A DNA stretch of 64,000 nt from contig CAVTVQ010000007.1 in assembly GCA_963738205.1 (NCBI GenBank), forward strand, positions 930,001 to 994,000. The letters are read 5' to 3'. Within the stretch, counting starts at the first letter, position 1, and the number at the start of each line of letters is the position of its first letter. This document shows positions 16,683 to 24,552 of this stretch, one piece after another. The notes beneath the pieces were generated by a model, which saw nothing but the letters and a program-made list of their open reading frames with translations, searched no databases and had not been told where the DNA came from. A program made the position numbers and the translations under genes. This stretch comes from DATFQE01 sp963738205. Its GTDB lineage: Bacteria; Actinomycetota; Thermoleophilia; Gaiellales; Gaiellaceae.

Positions 16683-17494
16683 CGGCGCCGCTGCCCGGCG
16701 AGCATGGTCCCGACGAGCGACGTCGCCCGCCGCGCGGCCGCCGACGGCGCCAGCCCGGAGGAGCGTGACGCCAGGTAGCCCGCGGCGAAGGCGTCGCCCG
16801 AGCCGGTCGGATCGGCGTCGAGCACCGGGTGCGCCTCGATTCGCTCGGCCCGGCCGTCGACCACGACGAGCGCGCCACGCGAGCCGAACGTCACGAGCAC
16901 CTCACGGGGCCCGAGCGCGGCGAGCGCCTCGGGCTCGAGCGAGCCGACGGCGGCGACCGCCTCCTCCTCGGCGAGCTTCAGGATCGAGACGTGCTCGAGC
17001 AGGGCGGGATCGAAGTCGGCATCGAGCCGGAGCGGGCCAGGCTCCGGCCGCCGCACGAGACCCTGGCCGTCGTAGGACAAGCGCCGTCCGGCGGCGAGCT
17101 CGGCCAGCGTCTCCGCCGGGAAGTCCGAGCGGAGCACGGGCCCGACGTGCAGCCAGTCCGTGTCGGCGAGCGGGCCACGGCGCAGGTCGCGCGCCTCGTC
17201 CGGCGTCCACGAGTCTCCGACGGACACGATCCGGAAATGGCGCACGTCGCCCTCGTAGTAGAAGGCGAAGGTCGACGTCGCGCCGCCGTTCAGACACGTG
17301 ACGGGCAGCCCGAGCGCCGCCAGCGGCGGGACGAGCGCGGCGCGGTCCGCGGTCGCGCAGCGCGTGACGACCACCGCCGACCGCGCGAGCAGGCGCAGCG
17401 CCCGGGCCGCGTGGAACGGCGCACCGCCCGGCTGCGGCGGCCCACCCTCGATCCGGTCGATCGAGAGCGAGCCGATCAGGCCGAGCGGACGCAC
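16679..17494 (-). CDS. PfkB family carbohydrate/pyrimidine kinase
   Basis: Ribokinase-superfamily kinase, 271 aa, slightly short for the family. An N-terminal GGAPFHAARAL corresponds to the GGxxxNxA substrate motif, and the C-terminal DPTGSGDAFAAGYL is the anion-hole and catalytic-base motif (PfkB signature 2, Asp near residue 230). The GTG start overlaps the permease stop (TAGTG). Because the permease carries a TPP riboswitch, the likely substrate is a thiamine precursor or breakdown product such as hydroxymethylpyrimidine. That is inference: the sequence is closer to sugar kinases than to ThiD. Confidence 0.82.
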   Translation of the reverse strand: MRPLGLIGSLSIDRIEGGPPQPGGAPFHAARALRLLARSAVVVTRCATADRAALVPPLAALGLPVTCLNGGATSTFAFYYEGDVRHFRIVSVGDSWTPDEARDLRRGPLADTDWLHVGPVLRSDFPAETLAELAAGRRLSYDGQGLVRRPEPGPLRLDADFDPALLEHVSILKLAEEEAVAAVGSLEPEALAALGPREVLVTFGSRGALVVVDGRAERIEAHPVLDADPTGSGDAFAAGYLASRSSGLAPSAAARRATSLVGTMLAGQRRR

Positions 17495-18837
17495 TAGCTC
17501 GCCCGAGCGCGCACCGCGGCCTGACGGCCGGCGAAGGTGCCGAGCCCGGCGGTGAGCAGGAACGAGGCGAGGAAGCTCGGCAGCGTTGCGCCGATCTCGA
17601 GCTCGCCCGCATTGGCGCGGTCGACGAGGTCGATCCACCAGTTCGGCCCCGTCGGATGCAGCCACTGGTAGAGGGCAAACCCGACCAGCCAGGCGCCGAT
17701 CAGCTCTGGGCGGAACGCGGGGCCGTCGAAGATGTCGCGCGTCGTGTAGCGCATGCCCGACAGCAGCCAGTCGGCCAGCAGGACGCCGAACAGCGGGACG
17801 AAGAACGACCCGAGCATCAGCAGGAATGCCTCGTAGTTCCGCAGCTCGATGGTGAGCGCGCCCAGCGTGGCCACGACGGACGCCGCGACCACGAGCAGGC
17901 GCTGGGACACGCCCGGGAGCAGGTTCTGCAGCGATACGGCGGCCGAGTAAGTGTTGGCGAAGGCCTCGTCGGTCTCGTCGACCGTGACGGCGAACAGCGC
18001 CAGCGCGCTCGCAAGCCCGGCCGCCGCCACCGCCGCCGGCACCTGGACCGGGTCGCTGAGCCCGCGGCCGAGCACGAGCAGGATGCCGAGACCGAACATC
18101 CAGAGCGACGGTACGAGGTAACCGACGAACGTGCCGAGGAAGGCGGTCGAGCGCGCGCGCGTGAAGCGCGTGTAGTCGGCTGCCAGTGGAATCCACGTGA
18201 CGGTGAGAGCGACCACGAGGTCGATGCCCAGCACGGTCGACGACCCGCCTTGGCCGTCGGCGTGCCAGAGCGCGGATACGTTCGCGCCGTCGATCGCCCA
18301 CCAGCTGAGGTAGAGCAGCGAGGCCAGGACCGCCCAGACGGCGAACTTCCGAACGAACCGGCGGACGAACCCGACCGGGCCGAGCAGCGCGAGCGCACCG
18401 GCGACGACGCCGAAGAGCACGGTCCAGAAGGCCCGTGCCTCGAAGCCGAAGAGCTCGTCCGAGAGGGCGGCTGCCGCCGCCGCGATGATGATCAGCTCGA
18501 ACACCGCCCAGCCGAGGCACTGGGCCACGTTCAGCACCGTCGGTAGGTACGAGCCGCGCTGCCCGAGCGGCGCGCGCATCAGCACCATCGCCGGCACGCG
18601 CGCGTCCGCGCCGATCCCGGCGGCTGCGGCCAGCATCAGATTCCCGATCAGCGAGCCCACGACGACGGCGACGAGCGCCTGAGGCAGCGAGAGCGCCGGG
18701 ACGAGGAAGGCCGCGGCGACGAGGACGAGCAGGCTGACGCCCAGGTTGCCCCAGAGCAGGGCGGTGTCGAGGCCGCCCAGCACCCGCAGGCGCTCGGGTA
18801 CGGGCTCGATACCCCAGTTCGGCGTGTCGGTGTTCAT
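17494..18837 (-). CDS. NCS1 family permease, likely thiamine-precursor transporter (CytX-like)
   Basis: Integral membrane transporter of the nucleobase:cation symporter-1 family, 447 aa, about 12 transmembrane segments, starting NTDTPNWGIEPVPERLRVLG as in cytosine permease relatives. ATG at 18837 is chosen because GAAGGGAGTG lies just upstream and the earlier frame overlaps the riboswitch. NCS1 genes under TPP riboswitch control are known as CytX and are predicted to import hydroxymethylpyrimidine, so this assignment rests on both family and riboswitch. It is translationally coupled to a PfkB kinase, consistent with import and phosphorylation. Confidence 0.88.
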   Translation of the reverse strand: MNTDTPNWGIEPVPERLRVLGGLDTALLWGNLGVSLLVLVAAAFLVPALSLPQALVAVVVGSLIGNLMLAAAAGIGADARVPAMVLMRAPLGQRGSYLPTVLNVAQCLGWAVFELIIIAAAAAALSDELFGFEARAFWTVLFGVVAGALALLGPVGFVRRFVRKFAVWAVLASLLYLSWWAIDGANVSALWHADGQGGSSTVLGIDLVVALTVTWIPLAADYTRFTRARSTAFLGTFVGYLVPSLWMFGLGILLVLGRGLSDPVQVPAAVAAAGLASALALFAVTVDETDEAFANTYSAAVSLQNLLPGVSQRLLVVAASVVATLGALTIELRNYEAFLLMLGSFFVPLFGVLLADWLLSGMRYTTRDIFDGPAFRPELIGAWLVGFALYQWLHPTGPNWWIDLVDRANAGELEIGATLPSFLASFLLTAGLGTFAGRQAAVRARAS

Positions 18838-18841
18838 GTCA

Positions 18842-18922
18842 CTCCCTTCGCCGGTACTAGCCGGATCAGGTTCGACGGGTGTGATCTCAGCCCCGGTCGG
18901 TCCGGGGCACCCCGGTCCGGCG
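18842..18922 (-). promoter_or_regulatory. TPP riboswitch (THI element)
   Basis: Read on the minus strand, the leader shows the conserved blocks of the thiamine pyrophosphate aptamer in order: GGGGTGCC, GGCTGAGA, ACCC, GAACCTGATC, GGCTAGTACC and GCGAAGGGA. The spacer between the first two blocks is a short GC hairpin. The 3' end of the aptamer (GAAGGGAGT) overlaps the Shine-Dalgarno region of the NCS1 permease, whose ATG follows within about 5 bases. Control by sequestering the ribosome site when TPP is bound is therefore likely. Confidence 0.93.
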
Positions 18923-18959
18923 ATGCTAGCTCGCGCCGGCGCTGTAATGTGCATAGGCG

Positions 18960-19340
18960 ATGCCTAGGAAGAAGGAGCTCTACAGCGCGCAGGAAGCGGC
19001 CCGCTCGCTCGGCATCAGCCTCGACACGCTGCGCCGCTGGGACCGCTCTGGCCGCATTCGCACGGAGCGCGACTCGGCGAACCGCCGGGTCGTGCGCGCA
19101 AACGAGCTCGAGCGCCTTCGCGGCGTCGCCGAGGACGCGCTCAGCGCCCGCAACCGCTTCACCGGGGTCGTGCGGGCCGTGGAGGTCGACGGCCTGCTCG
19201 CCCGGATCGAGATCGACGTGACCGAGCCCGCCCGCGCGGTCGCGATCATCACCCGCGAGGCCGCCGAGGAGCTCGGGCTCGAGGAGGGCATGCAGGCGAG
19301 CGCCGTGGTGAAGGCGACGTCGGTGATGGTCGAGCGATGA
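18960..19340 (+). CDS. MerR-type HTH plus molybdate-binding (Mop/TOBE) regulator
   Basis: A 126-residue two-domain protein. Residues 8-50 form a MerR-like helix-turn-helix (YSAQEAARSLGISLDTLRRW), and residues 60-126 a single Mop/TOBE domain (NRFTGVVRAVEVDGLLARIE) of the molybdate-binding kind. This actinobacterial layout stands in for ModE, tuning the molybdate transporter and molybdoenzymes to oxyanion supply. It overlaps modA by 4 bases (ATGA), so regulator and transporter form one transcript. The start is the ATG after a short region shared with the divergent riboswitch promoter. Confidence 0.88.
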   Translation: MPRKKELYSAQEAARSLGISLDTLRRWDRSGRIRTERDSANRRVVRANELERLRGVAEDALSARNRFTGVVRAVEVDGLLARIEIDVTEPARAVAIITREAAEELGLEEGMQASAVVKATSVMVER

Positions 19341-20056
19341 GGCGGCTCGTCGTCGCCGCGTTCGCGTTGGCCCTCGTGCTGGCACCCGCGGGCGGCGCGG
19401 GCTCGACGGCCCGGGTCACGGCGTACGCGGCGGCGTCGCTAACAGAGGTCTTCCCGCGGATCGACCGGAGGCCGAGCTACAGCTTCGGCGGCTCGAACCA
19501 GCTCGCCTTCCAGATCCGCCAGGGCGCTCCGGCAGACGTGTTCGCCTCGGCGTCGCCGAAGTTCACGCAGGAGCTCTATCGCCAGGGGCTCGTGGAGCGG
19601 CCGCGTGCCTTTGCGTCGAACGCGCTCGTCCTGGCCGTCCCGCGCTCGAACCCGGCCGGGCTGCGGTCGGTGTGGGACCTGCGCGACCACAACGTCCGGC
19701 TCGTCGTCGGTACCGCGAGCGTGCCGGTTGGCGACTACACGCGACAGCTGCTGCGGCGACTCGGCCTGACCAGCGTGCTCGACAAGGTCGTGAGCGAGGA
19801 ACCCGACGTGAAGAGCATCGTCGGGAAGGTCGCGCTCGGCGAGGCGGACGCCGGCTTCGTCTACCGCACCGACGTGCGCGCCTCCAACCGGATCCGCGCG
19901 ATCGCGCTGCCTGCCTGGGCCCGCCCAGCCGTGCGCTACGAGGCGGCAGTCGTCCGGGCGAGCCGGCACCGAGCCGAGGCACGGCGCTTCGTCGCATTGC
20001 TGCAGACGCCCCGTGCCCGGAAGCTGCTGCGAGCGGCGGGATTCACCGTTCCGTGA
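19337..20056 (+). CDS. modA: Molybdate ABC transporter substrate-binding protein
   Basis: Secreted receptor, 239 aa, with a cleavable-looking signal peptide (residues 1-23). It has the ModA landmarks YAAASLTEVFPRI, SFGGSNQLAFQIRQGAPADVFASAS (split over residues 50-75), SNALVLAVP and VVSEEPDVKSIVGKVALGEAD. The mature protein binds molybdate or tungstate through backbone and Ser/Tyr contacts. Coupled at both ends: ATGA with the Mop regulator, GTGA with modB. Molybdate supply fits the molybdenum hydroxylase operon at 47-51 kb. Confidence 0.93.
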   Translation: MRRLVVAAFALALVLAPAGGAGSTARVTAYAAASLTEVFPRIDRRPSYSFGGSNQLAFQIRQGAPADVFASASPKFTQELYRQGLVERPRAFASNALVLAVPRSNPAGLRSVWDLRDHNVRLVVGTASVPVGDYTRQLLRRLGLTSVLDKVVSEEPDVKSIVGKVALGEADAGFVYRTDVRASNRIRAIALPAWARPAVRYEAAVVRASRHRAEARRFVALLQTPRARKLLRAAGFTVP

Positions 20057-20874
20057 GGCGCGTAGCGTTCATGGCGCTGCTGTGGTCGTGTCTCGCGGTG
20101 ACTGGGGCCTTCCTGCTGCTGCCGGTGCTGGCGATCTTCCTCGAGGTTCCGCCCGGCCGCCTGCTCGACCAGCTCGGGAGCGACCTGGCTCTCGACGCCC
20201 TGCGGGTGACGCTGAAGACGAACGGGATCGCGCTGGCGCTGATCATCGGCTTCGGCACGCCGACCGCCTACCTGCTCGCGACCCGACGCTTCCGCGGACG
20301 GACGTTCGTCGTCACACTCGTCGAGCTGCCGCTCGTCTTGCCACCGGCCGTCGCCGGGATCGGCCTGCTGGTCGCCTTTGGCCGCCAGGGGCTGCTCGGC
20401 GGCACGCTCGATGCATTCGGGATCAGCGTCGGCTTCACGCAGCTCGCGGTCGTTCTTGCCGTGACCTTCGTCGCGAGCCCGTTCTACGTGCGCACTGCCA
20501 TCGCGTCGTTCGAGGCTGTCGATCCGACGCTGCTCGACGCTTCCCGGACCCTCGGCGCCGGGCCGGGCCGCACGTTCGTGCGCGTTGCCCTGCCGCTCGC
20601 CGCAGGCGGTCTCGGGGCCGGGGCGGCGCTCGCCTTCGCGCGCGCGCTCGGCGAGTTCGGGGCCACGATCATGTTCGCGGGAAGCCTCCAGGGCGTGACC
20701 CAGACCGTCTCGCTCGCGATCTACCAGGAGTTCGACGTCAACCTCGACGTCGCGCTCGCGATCAGCGCCCTGCTCGTCCTCGTCAGCGGCGCCATCCTGC
20801 TCTCGGTGAAGGTGGTGTCGGCACGCGCGCCCTCCGTCTGGATGTCGCAGCGGCGCTACGCACGTTCCGGCTAG
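20053..20874 (+). CDS. modB: Molybdate ABC transporter permease
   Basis: Membrane permease, 273 aa, six predicted transmembrane segments, with the cytoplasmic EAA loop FEAVDPTLLDASRTLGAGPG in the second half and the LVELPLVLPPAVAGIGLL stretch typical of ModB. The GTG start overlaps the modA stop. Its last 12 codons overlap the modC coding region in another frame. The C-terminal end (APSVWMSQRRYARSG) looks like read-through into modC, so the true end may be earlier if the indel discussed under modC is real. Confidence 0.9.
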   Translation: MRRVAFMALLWSCLAVTGAFLLLPVLAIFLEVPPGRLLDQLGSDLALDALRVTLKTNGIALALIIGFGTPTAYLLATRRFRGRTFVVTLVELPLVLPPAVAGIGLLVAFGRQGLLGGTLDAFGISVGFTQLAVVLAVTFVASPFYVRTAIASFEAVDPTLLDASRTLGAGPGRTFVRVALPLAAGGLGAGAALAFARALGEFGATIMFAGSLQGVTQTVSLAIYQEFDVNLDVALAISALLVLVSGAILLSVKVVSARAPSVWMSQRRYARSG

Positions 20875-21860
20875 AGCTCGCGCTCGAGGTCGGCCGCGAG
20901 ACGGTCGCGCTCGTCGGGCCCTCGGGTGCTGGGAAGACGACGGTGCTGCGCGCCGTCGCAGGTTTGGCTCGGCCCGATCGCGGCCGGGTGACGCTCGGCG
21001 ACCAGGTTTGGTTCGACGCCGATCGTCGCGTCGATCGTCCACCCGAAGAGCGATCGGTCGGATACGTGTTCCAGGACTACGCACTCTTCCCCCACCTGAG
21101 CGTGCGCGGCAACGTCGCCTACGGCGGGACGGTGCGGGTCGACGAGCTCCTGGAGCGCTTTGGCATCGGACACCTGGCGCGTGCCCGGCCCCGTGAGCTC
21201 TCGGGCGGGGAGCGTCAGCGGGTCGGTCTGGCTCGTGCGGTCGCCCGCGAGCCCGAGGTCCTGCTTCTGGACGAGCCGCTTGCGGCTCTCGACGCGCACA
21301 CGCGCGATGCCGTCCGCCTGGAGCTGCAGGGCATCCTCCGCGAGCTCGGTCTGCCGACGCTGCTCGTGACGCACGACTTCGAGGATGCGGCCGCCTTGGC
21401 CGACCGCATCGGCGTGCTCGTCGACGGGCGCCTGCTCCAGCTGGGGCGTGCCGCCGAGCTGGTGGCGTCGCCCGCAGACCCGTTCGTCGCCAGCCTCACG
21501 GGCGGCAACCTGCTTCCAGGCAGCGCGGGGCCTGGTCCGGACGGGCTCACCGAGATCGCGCTCGACGGCGGCGACGTCGTTCTTTCGAGCGAGGTGGGCT
21601 CCGGCCGGGTGGGCGTGATCGTCCAGCCGTGGGAGATCACACTCGCCCGCGTCGTCGTCGACCAGGACTCGGCGCTGAACCACCTCCGCGGGCAGGTCAC
21701 GTCCCTCGTCCCGTCCGGCAACCGCGTGCGCGTGCGGGTTGGGCCGCTCACGGCCGAGGTGACCGCAGCCTCGGCCGAGCGGCTGCGGCTGGCGCCGGGT
21801 GAGCCGGTCGTCGCGTCGTTCAAGGCGACGGCGGCGCGTCTCGTGCCGCTGCCAGACTGA
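20838..21860 (+). CDS. modC: Molybdate ABC transporter ATP-binding protein (start uncertain)
   Basis: Cytoplasmic ATPase of the molybdate importer, about 340 aa. Walker A GPSGAGKTT, Q-loop VFQDYALFPHLSV, signature LSGGERQRVGLARA, Walker B LLLDEPLAALD and H-loop VTHDFEDA are intact, and the C-terminal 110 residues form the regulatory TOBE/Mop domain. No ATG, GTG or TTG in this frame lies close upstream of the domain. I list a CTG at 20838. Alternatively, the GTG at 20815 (in the modB frame) is the start and two bases of the CGCGCG run at 20823-20828 are extra, giving VSARALRLDVAA. Confidence 0.85.
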   Translation: MDVAAALRTFRLELALEVGRETVALVGPSGAGKTTVLRAVAGLARPDRGRVTLGDQVWFDADRRVDRPPEERSVGYVFQDYALFPHLSVRGNVAYGGTVRVDELLERFGIGHLARARPRELSGGERQRVGLARAVAREPEVLLLDEPLAALDAHTRDAVRLELQGILRELGLPTLLVTHDFEDAAALADRIGVLVDGRLLQLGRAAELVASPADPFVASLTGGNLLPGSAGPGPDGLTEIALDGGDVVLSSEVGSGRVGVIVQPWEITLARVVVDQDSALNHLRGQVTSLVPSGNRVRVRVGPLTAEVTAASAERLRLAPGEPVVASFKATAARLVPLPD

Positions 21861-21867
21861 GCCGCTC

Positions 21868-22446
21868 ATGGACGCGCGCGACCTGCTGCCCGACCCGCTC
21901 GCCCAGTTCCAGGTGTGGTTCGACGAGGCTCCCGGCGTCAGGGAGGCGATGGCGCTCGCGACTGCCGACGGCTCGGGAGCGCCGTCGGTCCGCATGGTGC
22001 TGCTGAAGGGCTTCGACGAGGACGGCTTCGTCTTCCACACGAACTACGCCAGCCGCAAAGGTCTGGAGCTGGCCGCGAATCCGCAGGTCGCGCTGCTCTT
22101 CTACTGGCGCGAGCCCGGCCGTCAGGTGCGGATTGAAGGCACGGCGGAGCGCACGAGCCGGGAGGACTCGGAGGCGTACTACCGCACCCGCGCGCCCGCC
22201 GCACGCCGGTCGGCGTGGGCGTCGCCGCAGAGCAGGCCGGTCGCCGACCGTGCGGAGCTGGAGGCCCGGGTCGCGGAGGCGGAGGCGGAGTTCGGCGACG
22301 ACCCACCGCTCCCCGACGAGTGGGGCGGCATCCGCGTCGTCCCGCACGCCTACGAGTTCTGGGTGCACGACGACGACCGTCTCCACGACCGCTTCCGCTA
22401 CGAGCGTGCGGGCGATGGCTGGCGGATGCAACGCCTCGGGCCGTAG
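21868..22446 (+). CDS. pdxH: Pyridoxamine 5'-phosphate oxidase
   Basis: FMN-dependent oxidase that makes pyridoxal phosphate, 192 aa, slightly shorter than the E. coli enzyme at the N terminus. Typical stretches are DPLAQFQVWFDEA, PSVRMVLLKGFDEDGFVFHTNY, SRKGLELAANPQVALLFYW and RSAWASPQS. Near the C terminus, HDRFRYER takes the place of the family's usual phosphate-binding RLHDR block. The ATG lies 7 bases after modC, on the same strand. A shared transcript with the molybdate genes is possible but has no obvious functional logic. Confidence 0.9.
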   Translation: MDARDLLPDPLAQFQVWFDEAPGVREAMALATADGSGAPSVRMVLLKGFDEDGFVFHTNYASRKGLELAANPQVALLFYWREPGRQVRIEGTAERTSREDSEAYYRTRAPAARRSAWASPQSRPVADRAELEARVAEAEAEFGDDPPLPDEWGGIRVVPHAYEFWVHDDDRLHDRFRYERAGDGWRMQRLGP

Positions 22447-22531
22447 CGCGATCCGCCAAGTAACACAGTGTTACCAGCCCCGCGATCCGCCGAGACAAGC
22501 GGTTTCTGAAGCAAGTAACGCAGTGTTACTT
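22447..22531. promoter_or_regulatory. Tandem TAAC-GTTA palindromes with direct repeats
   Basis: The gap after pdxH holds two related dyads: GTAACAC-A-GTGTTAC at 22460-22474 and AAGTAAC-GCAGT-GTTACTT at 22513-22531, 53 bases apart. An 11-base direct repeat CGCGATCCGCC occurs at 22447-22457 and 22481-22491. The dyads resemble TetR/FadR-type operators. They lie between the convergent 3' ends of pdxH and uppP, where a promoter is not expected, and no TetR gene is adjacent, so function is open. Confidence 0.5.
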
Positions 22532-22582
22532 ACGTTCGGACGCGCGGCTCGAGCTCCCCACGGCAGAAGCCGGCGGTGAAAC

Positions 22583-23521
22583 TCAGAAGGTCGAGCTGCG
22601 GACGCCGGTGGCGATCAGCAGCAGGATGACCGCGGCGGCGACCAGGCGGTAGACGACGAAAACGCTGTAGTCGTGGCGCCGCACGTAGCCGAGCAGGAAC
22701 TTGATCGCGAGCACGCCGCTGGCCGCCGAGGCGATCGTGCCGACGAGGAACGGTCCTACCCAGCCGGGCGGCAGGTCGCCGAGCAGCACGTCGCTCACGC
22801 CCTTGAAGAGCACGGCGGCGAACGTGATCGGGACGAGCAGCAGGAACGAGAAGCGGGCGGCCGAGTCGCGGTCGAGCCCGAGGAAGCGGCCCATCGTGAT
22901 CGTGATACCCGACCGAGAGACGCCCGGGGCGAGCGCAAGCGTCTGGGCGAGCCCGACGGCGAACGAGCGGCCGAACGTCAGCTGGTCGATGTGCCTGGTC
23001 TGCGGCTGCCGGTCGGCGATCCAGAGTAGGACACCGAAGAGCGCGAAGAAGATCGCGATCTGCCAGGGCTCCCCGAGGTTGTTCGCGATCGCGTCCTCGC
23101 CGAGGAAGCCCACGATCCCGGCGGGCACGGTCGCCGCCACGATGAACCAGGCAGTCCGCTCGTCCGGTCCCGCGATGCGCCGACGACGAACTGATCCGAA
23201 GAACGCCGCGATCAACCGGGCGATCTCGTGGCGGAAGTAGCCGACGACCGCAACGAGCGTGCCCATGTGCAGCGCCACGTCGAACGTTTGGTTGAACTCG
23301 TCGTGCTGCTCGAGGTACGTCCAGTCGAAGAGCCACGGGACGAGAATCAGGTGGCCCGAGGACGAGATCGGCAGCAACTCGGTGAAGCCCTGGACGAGGC
23401 CAAGAACGAGCGCCTGCCAGTTCGAGACCGCGCCCGAGACCTCACCGACGCGGAACGCGGCGAGCACGAGCACGATCGCGGTGACGACCGCGAGGCCGAT
23501 CGCGGTTGCCCGAGACCCCAT
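22583..23521 (-). CDS. uppP: Undecaprenyl-diphosphate phosphatase
   Basis: BacA/UppP-type membrane phosphatase that recycles undecaprenyl pyrophosphate for wall polymer synthesis and gives bacitracin tolerance. It is 312 aa with an extra hydrophobic N-terminal helix compared with the E. coli protein. Catalytic stretches LGLVQGFTELLPISSSGHL near residue 40 and PGVSRSGITITMGRFLGLDR near residue 200 are intact. It releases inorganic phosphate outside the membrane, which is of interest because Pho-box-like repeats lie just upstream. ATG start, no clear ribosome site. Confidence 0.92.
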   Translation of the reverse strand: MGSRATAIGLAVVTAIVLVLAAFRVGEVSGAVSNWQALVLGLVQGFTELLPISSSGHLILVPWLFDWTYLEQHDEFNQTFDVALHMGTLVAVVGYFRHEIARLIAAFFGSVRRRRIAGPDERTAWFIVAATVPAGIVGFLGEDAIANNLGEPWQIAIFFALFGVLLWIADRQPQTRHIDQLTFGRSFAVGLAQTLALAPGVSRSGITITMGRFLGLDRDSAARFSFLLLVPITFAAVLFKGVSDVLLGDLPPGWVGPFLVGTIASAASGVLAIKFLLGYVRRHDYSVFVVYRLVAAAVILLLIATGVRSSTF

Positions 23522-23543
23522 CTACCGGATCAAAGCACCTCGA

Positions 23544-23587
23544 TGTGTGGGTCCAGTGGGGATCTGGGCTGTGAACGTCCGGGGAAC
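23544..23587 (-). promoter_or_regulatory. Putative Pho box array upstream of uppP
   Basis: On the minus strand four units in 11-base phase read GTTCCCCggac, GTTCACAgccc, AGATCCCcact, GGACCCAcaca. The first two match the GTTCACC-type PhoP/PhoB direct repeat; the others are weak. The array ends 23 bases before the uppP ATG. It is the weakest of the seven arrays in the window. Confidence 0.4.
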
Positions 23588-23636
23588 GCGGCCTCACACG
23601 ACTTTCCACACTTGTGGAAAAACCCGGCCGCCCCGG

Positions 23637-24332
23637 CTACTTCTCGACCGGCTCCAGCTTGTAGCCGACGCCGTAGCGCGTGTGCACGAACGAGTGGTGA
23701 GGGGTGCGGCGGTCGATCTTGTCGCGGAGCTTGCGGACGAAGACGTCGACCGTCCGGTCGCGCCGGGTCAGCCGGCGGCCCCAGATCTTCTGCAGCAGCT
23801 CGTCGCGGGTGAGGACCCGTCCCTGCTCGAGCGCGAGCGCGTACAGCAGGTGGAACTCGGTCGGCGTGAGCCCGGCGCTGCGACCGAGCACGTAGGCCTG
23901 CACGCTCAGCGGGTCGATGCGGAGCTCTTCGATCTCCAGCGGCTCGCCGCGCCGGACGTCCTGGGCGCGCACGCCGCGGCGGGCGGCGGCGCGCACGCGG
24001 GCGACGAGCTCGCGCATCGAGAACGGCTTGACGAGGTAGTCGTCTGCGCCGATGTCGAGCGCACGGACGCGGTCCTGCTCGGTGCCGCGGGCGCTGACGA
24101 CGACGATCGGCGTCCCGATCCCCTCGCTGCGCGCCGCCTCGATCAGCGCCCAGCCGTCCAGGCCGGGAAGCATCAGGTCGAGCACGCACACGTCGGGCCG
24201 CTCGAAGCGCAGCCGGGCGACGCCGGTCTCGCCGTTCGACACCCAGACCGGATCGAAGCCGCCTGCAGAGAGGTGCGTCGCCATCGCTCGAGCGATGACG
24301 TCGTCGTCCTCCACGATCAGCACCTTCGCCAC
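23637..24332 (-). CDS. OmpR-family response regulator, copy 1 (PhoP/RegX3-like)
   Basis: DNA-binding response regulator, 231 aa from the chosen GTG. The receiver has the acidic pair in VEDDD, the phosphoacceptor Asp52 in VLDLMLPG, the Ser/Thr in VVVSARG and Lys in LVKPF. The winged-helix domain has LTPTEFHLLYALA and RDRTVDVFVRKLRDKID. GTG at 24332 is chosen over an ATG 21 bases upstream by alignment with copy 2 (MAKVLIVEDDDV). It is strongly similar to copy 2 at 30.9 kb across the whole length. A four-unit Pho box lies directly upstream, suggesting autoregulation in the phosphate response. No kinase gene adjoins it. Confidence 0.9.
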   Translation of the reverse strand: MAKVLIVEDDDVIARAMATHLSAGGFDPVWVSNGETGVARLRFERPDVCVLDLMLPGLDGWALIEAARSEGIGTPIVVVSARGTEQDRVRALDIGADDYLVKPFSMRELVARVRAAARRGVRAQDVRRGEPLEIEELRIDPLSVQAYVLGRSAGLTPTEFHLLYALALEQGRVLTRDELLQKIWGRRLTRRDRTVDVFVRKLRDKIDRRTPHHSFVHTRYGVGYKLEPVEK

Positions 24333-24365
24333 TAAGTCGATGGTGCATGCCATTCGCGAACGAGA

Positions 24366-24406
24366 GGGTTCAAAGGAAGTAAACGAAGCGTGAATGGGTG
24401 GTGAAC
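24366..24406 (-). promoter_or_regulatory. Pho box array upstream of response regulator copy 1
   Basis: Read on the minus strand, four direct repeats in exact 11-base phase: GTTCACCaccc, ATTCACGcttc, GTTTACTtcct, TTGAACC. The conserved 7-base core and 4-base spacer match actinobacterial PhoP boxes. The array begins about 34 bases upstream of the GTG start, so it probably overlaps the core promoter. Confidence 0.75.
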
Positions 24407-24552
24407 ACGAATTCCTTGCAAATTCTTAGGTGTGTGCCGCACAATTCCGTTCACGGCGAGTCGAGGCCGCGAACGACAGGAGGACGGGTGGAGACAATGT
24501 GGTGTACGGACCCGGCAGGGCTTGACGGAAACCCCTACACTCCCGCAGCCGC

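Noticed and set aside
24521..24552. TTGACG and TACACT before the ATP-grasp gene as a sigma-70 promoter
   Set aside because: Only 8 bases separate the two hexamers, too few for a -35/-10 pair.
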